From Candidatus Minthenecus merdequi (lineage in GTDB: Bacteria; Bacteroidota; Bacteroidia; Bacteroidales; Paludibacteraceae): a stretch of 5,481 bases of DNA. Location of the stretch: positions 1-5,481 of the forward strand of contig JAGHVI010000168.1 of assembly GCA_018064385.1 (NCBI GenBank). Reading direction: 5' to 3'. Positions 1 to 5,481 of this stretch are shown one piece after another. Within the stretch, counting starts at the first letter, position 1. The number at the start of each line of letters is the position of its first letter. Position numbers and translations under genes: made by a program. Under the pieces are notes generated by a model. That model made no database searches. It was given only the letters and a program-made list of their open reading frames with translations, and was not told the DNA's origin.

Positions 1-27
1 AATGTGACAAAAGGCTTATTTGGAAAA

Positions 28-56
28 TAAGGTGAGTTCTAATAGAACTCACCTTA
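28..56 (-). terminator. Intrinsic terminator of the thiM-thiE-yfhO unit
   Basis: A perfect inverted repeat has arms at 28-41 and 43-56 around a single central base (42). In RNA it would form a stem of about 12-13 bp with a 3-5 nt loop. Read leftward, the stem is followed by a short T run (complement of 24-27), which is what an intrinsic terminator after the leftward genes needs. The T run is only four bases before CC, so termination may be incomplete. Read rightward, the bases after the stem are A/T-rich without a clear T run, so rightward function is less likely. The 5' arm in the leftward sense overlaps the last two codons and the TGA stop of the YfhO-family gene. Bases 1-27 beyond it show nothing I can assign. 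Confidence 0.8.
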
Positions 57-2493
57 AATATTTCGGACCATAGAGAGGCCAGAAAAGCAGTGCTATTGTA
101 AGGAAAATCGAGAATATCACCAAACCGACACATAGTTTGTCAATGCCCAATGCATCAGGTACAAATTCCATTCGGACATTGTGCTGACCTGCAGGTATTA
201 CTGCAGCACGAAGAATGTAATTGACACGTCCAATCTCTTGTTCTTTGTCGTCTATGTATAGATGCCATCCTTCTGGATAGTATATTTCTGAGAAAACAGC
301 GACTTTTGGCACTGCACAACTTGTTGTATAAGAGAGGCGATCTGGAACATAACTATCAAGAGTTATTGATGCAGTCGAATCTGGAATTGTAATAGGCAGA
401 TTCAGTACTTCGGCAAACTTCTTATCAGCAACGGCTGTTGTCTTCATATCTATTGTACGAAGAGCCTCGCTTTCAAGGTCTGGGGTAGCGACAAACTGCA
501 GCGAATCAACAAACCAAGCATTACCAAGGGCATCCGGATTAGGATAGATCTGTCCATCGTTGGCTATTATATATTTGGTATTTAGCATATTGAGTACTTG
601 CCAGTTGTTCTTTGCTATATGAGCATCTATAAGGTCTTGATAACGACGAAGTTTTGCAGCAGAGTATCCACCAACCGACTTCAAACGGTATGAGGTGCGT
701 GCGTCGTTGAAAGTGTTTGCTGCGAGGTTAAACACACGGTAATCAAGCGATTTATCTTGAAGTATAGCCTCTTCCCATGGCTGAACTTGGAACGAGGCAT
801 TATGCTGACGAGAAGTCACAAAATTGTCCTTACCAAAGAAATTACGATCAACAGTCACCATATCGCATAAAATAAAGAATGTAAGAACAGCTGCAAAGGT
901 TACGTTTGTTTTTGTATTAGTTTTCGACTTCAGCAATGTATATACATATACTATCGCCATTCCGATGAGCACAAAGAAAAAGCTGCGCCAAGCCGACGAA
1001 GTCATCATTATGTGTCGTTGATTGAGAATTGCCTCGTAAATTCGTTCGCCCACCTGACCCTTCCACTGCTCATCAAACGATGATGTTACATCAAACGTTT
1101 TGCCGAAAAATGCCACAAAAAGACAAACCACACCTGTTATTCCGCCTGCTATGCAGATATTCTTACGGTTGCGTTTGACGTCCTCCGACTCCATCAACTG
1201 TTTAATGGCAAGAAAACCGAGCAATGGTATTGTGATTTCCGCCACAATTAGGATTGACTCGACAGCACGGAATTTGTTGTACATCGGAAAATTATCAAAA
1301 AAGAACTGCGTCAACTCAGTGAAGTTACGTCCCCAAGCAAGGGTAATCGAGAAAATTGTAGCTATCAGCAACGCCCATTTGTAAGCTCCAGGTACAATAA
1401 TCAAGCCAAGAACAAAGAGGAAACAGACAATAGCACCAACATAAACTGGTCCAGAGGTGAACATCTTCTCGCCCCAATATGTAGGAGCACCATGGCTGAA
1501 ACCTCGAGCCTGTTGAGGAGGAACACCAATGGATTTCAGTTCTTGTTCAAGTTCTGAGCCATCTCCAAGGTTATACCCGCTGGCACCTCCCATATAGTTA
1601 GGAATAAGGAGCGTGAGAGTTTCTGCCTTGCCGTACGACCAATCTGTTGCATATTTGAAGTCAAGACCTGCTGGTTTTGACTTGTCGTCACCCTCTTTCG
1701 TCAGTTCGCTGTGACCGCCACGCATTGTTTCTGCAAGGTAACTTTGGTTCATCTGATACCAACTGAGTTTAGTTCCAAAGACAAGCAAAAATGAAACGGC
1801 AAGTAGAAGTGTTGAGACACCTAATTCCTTATATTGTTTATCCTTGAAATGTATGAAAATCTCGGCAATAAAAAACACACCGAGAAGCATTGCCACATAA
1901 TATGTCATCTGTGGGTGCAGCACAAATCCTATCACACCATATATAACGACGAGCGGAATACCAAGCCAGTAGCGGCGACGGAAAATAGCATAGAAACCGC
2001 CAATCATAGGTGCCAGCGAGCAGATAGCATTTGCCTTAGTGATATGACCTGCGGGAATAATAAGCATAAAATATGACGAAAGAGTAAGAGCAAAAGCACC
2101 AGCAATGCTTAACCAAGGCGAAACTCCAAAACAGATCAACAACAGGAAAAAACCGAAAAGGTAACCCATCAGGATACCAGCAGGGGCATAATCGCCCGAA
2201 AAGCCAAACTGCGAAATGGTTGCCACCTTCTCACGAATTTTATTGGCTGGTGTCTGACCTGAGATTTGGTACGAAGGCATACCGCCGAACATTGAGTTAG
2301 TCCACCACATTTGACGACCTTCTGATTCAGTATATTCACGTATTTCCTGCGAAGCCCCAAGATAATTATTCGTATCTCCAGCCTGCAACACACGCCCGTC
2401 TAACAAAGGCAAACAGTAGGCGATTGCAAAAAAGTAAAACACAACTATTGCCACAATGTATGGCAGAATCCCCTTCCAATTAATTTGTTTCAT
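49..2493 (-). CDS. YfhO-family polytopic membrane protein (GT-C-like)
   Basis: An 814-residue integral membrane protein of the YfhO family. In Firmicutes, YfhO has been linked to glycosylation of lipoteichoic acid; the Bacteroidota members have no established substrate, so the role here is open. I count about 14 hydrophobic segments, near residues 9-29, 104-122, 128-148, 154-171, 176-193, 197-216, 225-242, 347-367, 371-387, 411-431, 445-463, 503-520, 529-547 and 786-806. A large soluble region at about 550-785 lies before the last segment and is probably extracytoplasmic. Its end (about 734-778: SEIYYPEGW, then NYILRAAVIPAGQH) is the typical YfhO C-terminal signature. The loop after the first segment carries Asp40 (AGDTNNY) and the WWTNSMFGGMPSYQ stretch (63-76). 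An acidic residue in the first outer loop is where GT-C glycosyltransferases place their catalytic acid, so Asp40 is a candidate by analogy only. The ATG lies 14 bp after the thiE stop, which suggests co-transcription. The gene looks intact. Confidence 0.88.
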   Translation of the reverse strand: MKQINWKGILPYIVAIVVFYFFAIAYCLPLLDGRVLQAGDTNNYLGASQEIREYTESEGRQMWWTNSMFGGMPSYQISGQTPANKIREKVATISQFGFSGDYAPAGILMGYLFGFFLLLICFGVSPWLSIAGAFALTLSSYFMLIIPAGHITKANAICSLAPMIGGFYAIFRRRYWLGIPLVVIYGVIGFVLHPQMTYYVAMLLGVFFIAEIFIHFKDKQYKELGVSTLLLAVSFLLVFGTKLSWYQMNQSYLAETMRGGHSELTKEGDDKSKPAGLDFKYATDWSYGKAETLTLLIPNYMGGASGYNLGDGSELEQELKSIGVPPQQARGFSHGAPTYWGEKMFTSGPVYVGAIVCFLFVLGLIIVPGAYKWALLIATIFSITLAWGRNFTELTQFFFDNFPMYNKFRAVESILIVAEITIPLLGFLAIKQLMESEDVKRNRKNICIAGGITGVVCLFVAFFGKTFDVTSSFDEQWKGQVGERIYEAILNQRHIMMTSSAWRSFFFVLIGMAIVYVYTLLKSKTNTKTNVTFAAVLTFFILCDMVTVDRNFFGKDNFVTSRQHNASFQVQPWEEAILQDKSLDYRVFNLAANTFNDARTSYRLKSVGGYSAAKLRRYQDLIDAHIAKNNWQVLNMLNTKYIIANDGQIYPNPDALGNAWFVDSLQFVATPDLESEALRTIDMKTTAVADKKFAEVLNLPITIPDSTASITLDSYVPDRLSYTTSCAVPKVAVFSEIYYPEGWHLYIDDKEQEIGRVNYILRAAVIPAGQHNVRMEFVPDALGIDKLCVGLVIFSIFLTIALLFWPLYGPKYLR

Positions 2494-2507
2494 ATCTAAA
2501 CTATTTT

Positions 2508-3164
2508 TTACTTCATATTGTTCATCAAAATCTCGGCTGCCGACTTGGCAGAAGGTGCTGACATAATCGCTGATACCACCGCTACTCCTGATTCTATTTT
2601 GTTAACGTGAAAAGTATTGTGTTGAGGCGTATTACGTCGGATAACACTCATAACCTGTCTTGTGTTATTTATATTTATACCTCCTATTGCTATTATTGGG
2701 TGAAGCGAAAATTGTGCAGCTTCGGCAAGTCCTTCAATTCCGCAAGGCATTGCTGTGTCAGTTTTCGTGGGGGTTTCAAACACTGGTGATATTCCGATAT
2801 AATCAACCGAAAAATCGTTTGCTTCTATCACTTGGGTTATATTCTCTACCGAAAGGCCTATAATCTTTTCACGTCCCAGCAAAGCACGAGCCACCGTGTA
2901 GGGCATATCCGACTGTCCAAGGTGCACACCATCCGCATCAACAGCCATAGCGACATCGATGCGGTCATTTATGACGAAAGGCACATGGTAATCATCTGTA
3001 ACACATTTCACCTGTCGTGCAAGTTTCACAAAATCTCGTGTATTGAGTGTTTTTTCACGGAGTTGCACCATATTGACGCCCCCTTCAATGGCATCACGCA
3101 CCACATCCGCAAGTTTTCGTTCTCGGAGGTTAGTGCTGTCCGTGACAAGACAAAGAGTGCTCAT
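2508..3164 (-). CDS. thiE: Thiamine-phosphate synthase
   Basis: A cytoplasmic TIM-barrel enzyme of 218 residues that joins hydroxyethylthiazole phosphate to HMP-pyrophosphate, giving thiamine phosphate and pyrophosphate. The family motifs occur in order: VQLREK (33-38, with Q34, R36 and K38 for the pyrophosphate), VINDRIDVA (N66, D67), DGVHLGQSD (78-86, with D86 as second Mg ligand), GLS (S105), DYIGISPVFETPTKTDT (121-137), the phosphate-binding IAIGGI (158-163) and VAVVSAI (194-200). All expected active-site positions appear filled. The stretch at about 172-190, between IGGININN and GVAVVSAI, is some 10-14 residues longer than usual and is polar (NTPQHNTFHVNK). The ATG overlaps the thiM stop as ATGA, so translational coupling is likely. 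No thiD follows; the next gene is the YfhO-like protein. The family call is firm; only the extra loop is unusual. Confidence 0.96.
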   Translation of the reverse strand: MSTLCLVTDSTNLRERKLADVVRDAIEGGVNMVQLREKTLNTRDFVKLARQVKCVTDDYHVPFVINDRIDVAMAVDADGVHLGQSDMPYTVARALLGREKIIGLSVENITQVIEANDFSVDYIGISPVFETPTKTDTAMPCGIEGLAEAAQFSLHPIIAIGGININNTRQVMSVIRRNTPQHNTFHVNKIESGVAVVSAIMSAPSAKSAAEILMNNMK

Positions 3165-3937
3165 AATAGATAAAGGTTATCAAGGAATTTAGCAACGAAT
3201 GTTCCAGGACCTGAAGACTCCTCAGCTGCCTTCCTTCCAGCAACAGCCATAGCGGTCATACCAGCCGTTGCTGCACCGAAATTGTCAGATTCGACAGCAG
3301 CATAAGCAGCAACAATCGCTGTTGCAACACAGCCCATACCCGTAACTTTTGTCATTATAGGTGTCGAAATCTCGATACGCTCAACACGATGTCCGTCAGT
3401 GATGATGTCTGTTTCACCCGAAACCACCACAATGCACGACAATTTTTGGGCTATCAACCGAGCAGCTTCCAAAGCAACATCAGTTCGCATAATGGCATCA
3501 ACTCCTCTTGTTTCCACATCGTTCATACCAGGAAGATCAAGGCAGTGACGCGAAGCAAGTGCAAGAATCTCCGAAGCGTTTCCCTTGATAATATCAACAT
3601 TGTTTTCGGTCAATATCCTCAGACATGCACGATTGCGATATGGTGTAAACCCCGCGCCTACCGGGTCAAAAACCACTGGTTTTCCACTTCGGTTCATTGC
3701 ACGCATAGCGAGTGCAATAGAATCCAATTGAGTGTTATCAAGTGTGCCGATGTTAACGACCAACGATGATGCAGCCGTTGCTACTGTTCTGGCTTCATCT
3801 GCTGCATTAAACATCACTGGCGAAGCGCCAATCGCCAGCAGGGCGTTGGCAGTGAAATTCATCACCACGCCATTAGTGATATTAGCAACAATAGGCGAAG
3901 TGCGACGTATATGCGATGTTTGTTCCTTAATATCCAT
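3161..3937 (-). CDS. thiM: Hydroxyethylthiazole kinase
   Basis: An ATP-dependent salvage kinase of 258 residues, a normal length for the family. It phosphorylates 4-methyl-5-(2-hydroxyethyl)thiazole to the thiazole phosphate used by ThiE. It has a ribokinase-like fold and is expected to be a cytoplasmic trimer. Diagnostic motifs are ANITNGVVMNFTANALLAIGASPVM (18-42), the VNIGTL strand (61-66), VVFDPVGAG (88-96), KGNASEI (118-124), VVVSGETDIITDG (170-182), TGMGC (199-203) and GPGTF (243-247). Cys203 matches the active-site cysteine of Bacillus ThiM (Cys198 there). The His commonly seen just before NITN is Ala18 here, a mild variation. The ATG at 3937 is the only sensible start, because a stop codon lies in frame nine codons upstream with no ATG between. 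It is the first gene of the leftward unit, behind a Bacteroidota-type promoter and a leader of about 119 nt. Presence of ThiM and ThiE indicates thiazole recycling rather than showing complete de novo synthesis. Confidence 0.97.
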   Translation of the reverse strand: MDIKEQTSHIRRTSPIVANITNGVVMNFTANALLAIGASPVMFNAADEARTVATAASSLVVNIGTLDNTQLDSIALAMRAMNRSGKPVVFDPVGAGFTPYRNRACLRILTENNVDIIKGNASEILALASRHCLDLPGMNDVETRGVDAIMRTDVALEAARLIAQKLSCIVVVSGETDIITDGHRVERIEISTPIMTKVTGMGCVATAIVAAYAAVESDNFGAATAGMTAMAVAGRKAAEESSGPGTFVAKFLDNLYLL

Positions 3938-3969
3938 AATTACCGTAAAAGGAGTTTGGTAGTTTTATG

Positions 3970-3991
3970 AGGTGAGTTCTATAAATTTACC
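3970..3991. repeat. Partial copy of the terminator arm inside the thiM leader
   Basis: Twelve bases at 3970-3981 (AGGTGAGTTCTA) are identical to 30-41, the left arm of the terminator after the YfhO-like gene. The second arm (AATTTACC, 3984-3991) is divergent. It can still pair with 3971-3978 over 8 bp in rightward RNA if G-U pairs are allowed. In leftward RNA, the direction thiM is transcribed, the same positions give C-A mismatches, so it is not a good hairpin there. It may be a decayed copy of the same palindrome or a chance match; a single 12-mer repeat is not rare in 5.5 kb. Confidence 0.4.
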
Positions 3992-4029
3992 GTTAAGAAA
4001 AATAAAGACAAGTAACAAATAAACTTTTT

Positions 4030-4047
4030 GGTGTTTTGGGGAACACC
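4030..4047 (-). promoter_or_regulatory. Stem-loop at the 5' end of the thiM leader
   Basis: A perfect 6-bp stem (4030-4035 with 4042-4047) closes a 6-nt loop, about 9 nt downstream of the predicted thiM transcription start. In the leftward RNA it reads GGTGTT, CCCCAA, AACACC. No T run follows in that direction, so it is not a terminator for thiM; a 5' stabilising hairpin or part of a larger leader fold is more plausible. In the rightward sense it is followed by GATTTTTT and looks like a weak terminator, but no rightward gene precedes it in the window. The rest of the leader down to 3938 lacks the conserved TPP-riboswitch (THI-box) motifs such as CUGAGA. Confidence 0.45.
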
Positions 4048-4062
4048 GATTTTTTCGGGGTG

Positions 4063-4094
4063 CAAAGGTAGCAAAAAAAAACGGACGAACCAAA
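4063..4094 (-). promoter_or_regulatory. Bacteroidota-type promoter of thiM-thiE-yfhO
   Basis: On the minus strand, TTTG (complement of 4091-4094) is followed after 20 bp by TACCTTTG (complement of 4063-4070). This matches the Bacteroidota primary sigma consensus, TTTG near -33 and TAnnTTTG near -7, with the expected 19-21 bp spacing. Transcription should start near 4056-4058, leaving a leader of about 119 nt before the thiM ATG. The -33 box is 46 bp from the -33 box of the divergent tnaA promoter. Confidence 0.8.
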
Positions 4095-4113
4095 ACTATA
4101 CACGTTTTTTTTC

Positions 4114-4159
4114 AAGGTCGAAGATTTTTTTCATAAAAAGTTTGGAAAGGTCGAAAATT
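4114..4159 (+). repeat. 13-bp direct repeat over the tnaA promoter, possible operator
   Basis: AAGGTCGAAGATT at 4114-4126 and AAGGTCGAAAATT at 4147-4159 differ at one base in 13. Their starts are 33 bp apart, about three helical turns, so both would face the same side of the DNA. The downstream copy lies in the spacer between the -33 and -7 boxes of the tnaA promoter, where a bound protein would affect polymerase; the upstream copy lies between the two divergent promoters. This arrangement suits a transcription factor site, but no regulator gene is in the window and the binding protein is unknown. Confidence 0.5.
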
Positions 4160-4172
4160 AGTCGTAACTTTG
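4141..4172 (+). promoter_or_regulatory. Bacteroidota-type promoter of tnaA
   Basis: TTTG at 4141-4144 is followed after 20 bp by TAACTTTG at 4165-4172, matching the Bacteroidota -33 and -7 consensus. The start point should be near 4178-4180, giving a 5' leader of about 45 nt that is A-rich and has no Shine-Dalgarno sequence, as is usual in this phylum. A/T-rich tracts lie just upstream (T8 at 4105-4112, T7 at 4125-4131, A5 at 4135-4139) and could act as an UP-like or curved element. Confidence 0.82.
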
Positions 4173-4222
4173 CAGCAAAATTGTGAACTCATAAAATAAC
4201 TAACAAATAAAAACTATTCATT

Positions 4223-5481
4223 ATGGAAATTCCTTTTGCAGAAGCGTGGAAAATCAAGATGGTAGAGCCTATCAAGAAATCCACACGCGCAGAGCGCGAG
4301 CAGTGGCTTGAAGAGGCTAAGAACAACATCTTTATGTTGAAATCCGAACAGGTCTATATCGACCTTTGCACAGACTCTGGCACAGGCGCAATGTCTGACC
4401 GTCAGTGGAGTGCGATGATGCTCGGTGACGAGAGCTACGCAGGCGCACGCAGCTTCTTCAACTTCAAAAACACAGTAACAGACATCACTGGTTTTCCATT
4501 CGTTATTCCTACCCACCAGGGTCGAGCAGCTGAGAACGTATTCTTCAGCGCACTTCTTGACCATGACGGATATGTTGTTCCCGGCAACGCACATTTCGAC
4601 ACCACCAAAGGTCATATTGAGTTCCGCAAATGTAAAGCTATCGATGTAACCACACCGAAGGCTAAGGACACACAGCTTGAGGATCCTTTCAAGGGCAATG
4701 TTGACCTTGAAAAGCTTGAGCAAGTACTCAAAAAGAACAAAGGCAACGTGCCTGTAATGATTCTCACTGTGACAAACAACACCGTCGGCGGTCAGCCTGT
4801 ATCGATGGAGAACATCAAGGCCACCTGCGCACTCTGCCACAAATACGGCGTGCCTGTAAACGTTGACTCTGCACGTTTCATCGAGAACGCATATTTCATC
4901 AAAACCCGTGAGAAAGGTTACGAGAACAAAACCATCGCCGAGATTGCCAAGGAGATGTATGCCGATGCAGACTCGATGACAATGTCAGCAAAGAAGGATG
5001 GTCTCGTTAACATGGGTGGTTTCTTCGCAACAAAGAAAGAAGAGTGGTATGAGGCTTGCAAACGTTTCTGTATTCCATTCGAGGGCTTCCTGACTTACGG
5101 TGGTATGAACGGCCGTGATATGGACGCTTTGGCTGTTGGTCTCCGTGAGAACCTTGAGTTCGATATGATTGAGACCCGTATCAAACAGGTTGAGTACCTC
5201 GCCAAGAGACTCGACGAGTACGGAATCCCTTATCAGCGTCCTGCTGGTGGTCACGCCATCTTTGTTGATGCCGACAAGATTCTTGTCAATGTGCCAAAGG
5301 AGGAGTTCCCTGCACAGACGCTCACTTGCGAGCTCTATCTTGAGAGCGGTATCCGTGCTTGCGAGATTGGTTATGTTCTTGCTGACCGTGACCCTGTGAC
5401 ACGTCAGAACCGTTTTGGTGGTTTGGACTTCGTTCGTCTCTGCATTCCAAGACGTGTCTATACCAACAACCACATGGACGT
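4223..5481 (+). CDS. tnaA: Tryptophanase (tryptophan indole-lyase), 3' end cut off by the window
   Basis: A PLP-dependent beta-eliminating lyase that converts L-tryptophan to indole, pyruvate and ammonia; it is cytoplasmic and normally tetrameric. The frame is open for 419 complete codons to the window edge. Full-length relatives have about 455-470 residues, so roughly 40 C-terminal residues are missing, including the region of the catalytic-domain His (His463 in E. coli). Visible landmarks are LTDSGTGAMSD-like CTDSGTGAMSD (49-59), Tyr72, THQGR (97-101), DSARF (215-219, with Asp215 for the pyridine nitrogen), SAKKDG (255-260, with Lys258 as the Schiff-base lysine) and substrate-carboxylate Arg405 (VRLCIPR). 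Asp126 in HFDTTKGH matches Asp137 of E. coli tryptophanase, where tyrosine phenol-lyase has Thr; with SAKK rather than SGKK this favours tryptophanase. An in-frame stop at 4208-4210 fixes the ATG at 4223. The leader is too short for a tnaC-type peptide with tryptophan. The gene is divergent from thiM. Confidence 0.94.
   Translation, partial: MEIPFAEAWKIKMVEPIKKSTRAEREQWLEEAKNNIFMLKSEQVYIDLCTDSGTGAMSDRQWSAMMLGDESYAGARSFFNFKNTVTDITGFPFVIPTHQGRAAENVFFSALLDHDGYVVPGNAHFDTTKGHIEFRKCKAIDVTTPKAKDTQLEDPFKGNVDLEKLEQVLKKNKGNVPVMILTVTNNTVGGQPVSMENIKATCALCHKYGVPVNVDSARFIENAYFIKTREKGYENKTIAEIAKEMYADADSMTMSAKKDGLVNMGGFFATKKEEWYEACKRFCIPFEGFLTYGGMNGRDMDALAVGLRENLEFDMIETRIKQVEYLAKRLDEYGIPYQRPAGGHAIFVDADKILVNVPKEEFPAQTLTCELYLESGIRACEIGYVLADRDPVTRQNRFGGLDFVRLCIPRRVYTNNHMD

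Noticed and set aside
2832..3173. A 113-codon open frame on the plus strand inside thiE
   Set aside because: It is opposite the conserved ThiE active-site region, so it is a shadow of that gene.
3389..3769. A 126-codon open frame on the plus strand inside thiM
   Set aside because: It is antisense to conserved ThiM motifs and its translation has no family features.
4030..4055. Hairpin plus T run as a rightward terminator
   Set aside because: The shape fits (6-bp stem followed by GATTTTTT), but no rightward gene ends upstream of it, and it overlaps the start of the thiM transcript. It is better read as a leader hairpin.
4214..4840. A 208-codon open frame on the minus strand
   Set aside because: It lies antisense to tnaA, whose protein is unmistakable. 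The translation is Cys-rich and resembles no family, and the frame is a by-product of tnaA codon usage.
4985..5473. A 162-codon open frame on the minus strand
   Set aside because: It is also antisense to tnaA, with no recognisable motif and no promoter or start context of its own.
4223..5481. Tyrosine phenol-lyase as the identity of the rightward gene
   Set aside because: The family is close, but Asp126 in FDTT (Thr in phenol-lyases), SAKK rather than SGKK, and the GIRACEIG and LADRDP stretches fit tryptophanase better. The missing C-terminus leaves slight doubt.

Overview
The window looks like a chromosomal segment from a member of the Bacteroidota, most likely Bacteroidales. Three things point there. 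Both promoters I can see have the Bacteroidota form (TTTG, about 20 bp, then TAnnTTTG). The starts have A/T-rich upstream sequence without Shine-Dalgarno boxes. The tryptophanase and YfhO-type proteins also resemble the Bacteroidales versions as I remember them. I cannot place it to genus from sequence alone.

Layout. Three genes run leftward as one apparent transcription unit. First is thiM (hydroxyethylthiazole kinase, 3161-3937). Next is thiE (thiamine-phosphate synthase, 2508-3164), which overlaps thiM by 4 bp. Last is a large polytopic YfhO-family membrane protein (49-2493), 14 bp after thiE. A strong inverted repeat at 28-56 closes the unit as a likely intrinsic terminator, and the yfhO stop codon lies inside its stem. 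To the right, a 285-bp intergenic region (3938-4222) carries two back-to-back promoters. The leftward one serves thiM-thiE-yfhO and the rightward one serves a tryptophanase gene (tnaA, from 4223), which runs off the right edge with its C-terminus missing.

How the genes work together. ThiM phosphorylates salvaged hydroxyethylthiazole and ThiE joins the product to HMP-pyrophosphate to make thiamine phosphate, so the first two genes are a thiazole-salvage pair. No thiD is visible here, so HMP-PP must come from elsewhere. The YfhO-like protein has no evident link to thiamine and may only be co-transcribed. Tryptophanase splits tryptophan to indole, pyruvate and ammonia, and is probably regulated separately.

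Novelty. All four genes are recognisable families and I see no mobile element, CRISPR array, RNA gene or defence system. The points most worth a second look are in the non-coding DNA: a 13-bp direct repeat placed over the tnaA promoter, a 119-nt thiM leader with a 5' hairpin but no TPP riboswitch, and a terminator overlapping a stop codon whose arm sequence recurs in the thiM leader. Within the proteins, ThiE has an apparent loop insertion.
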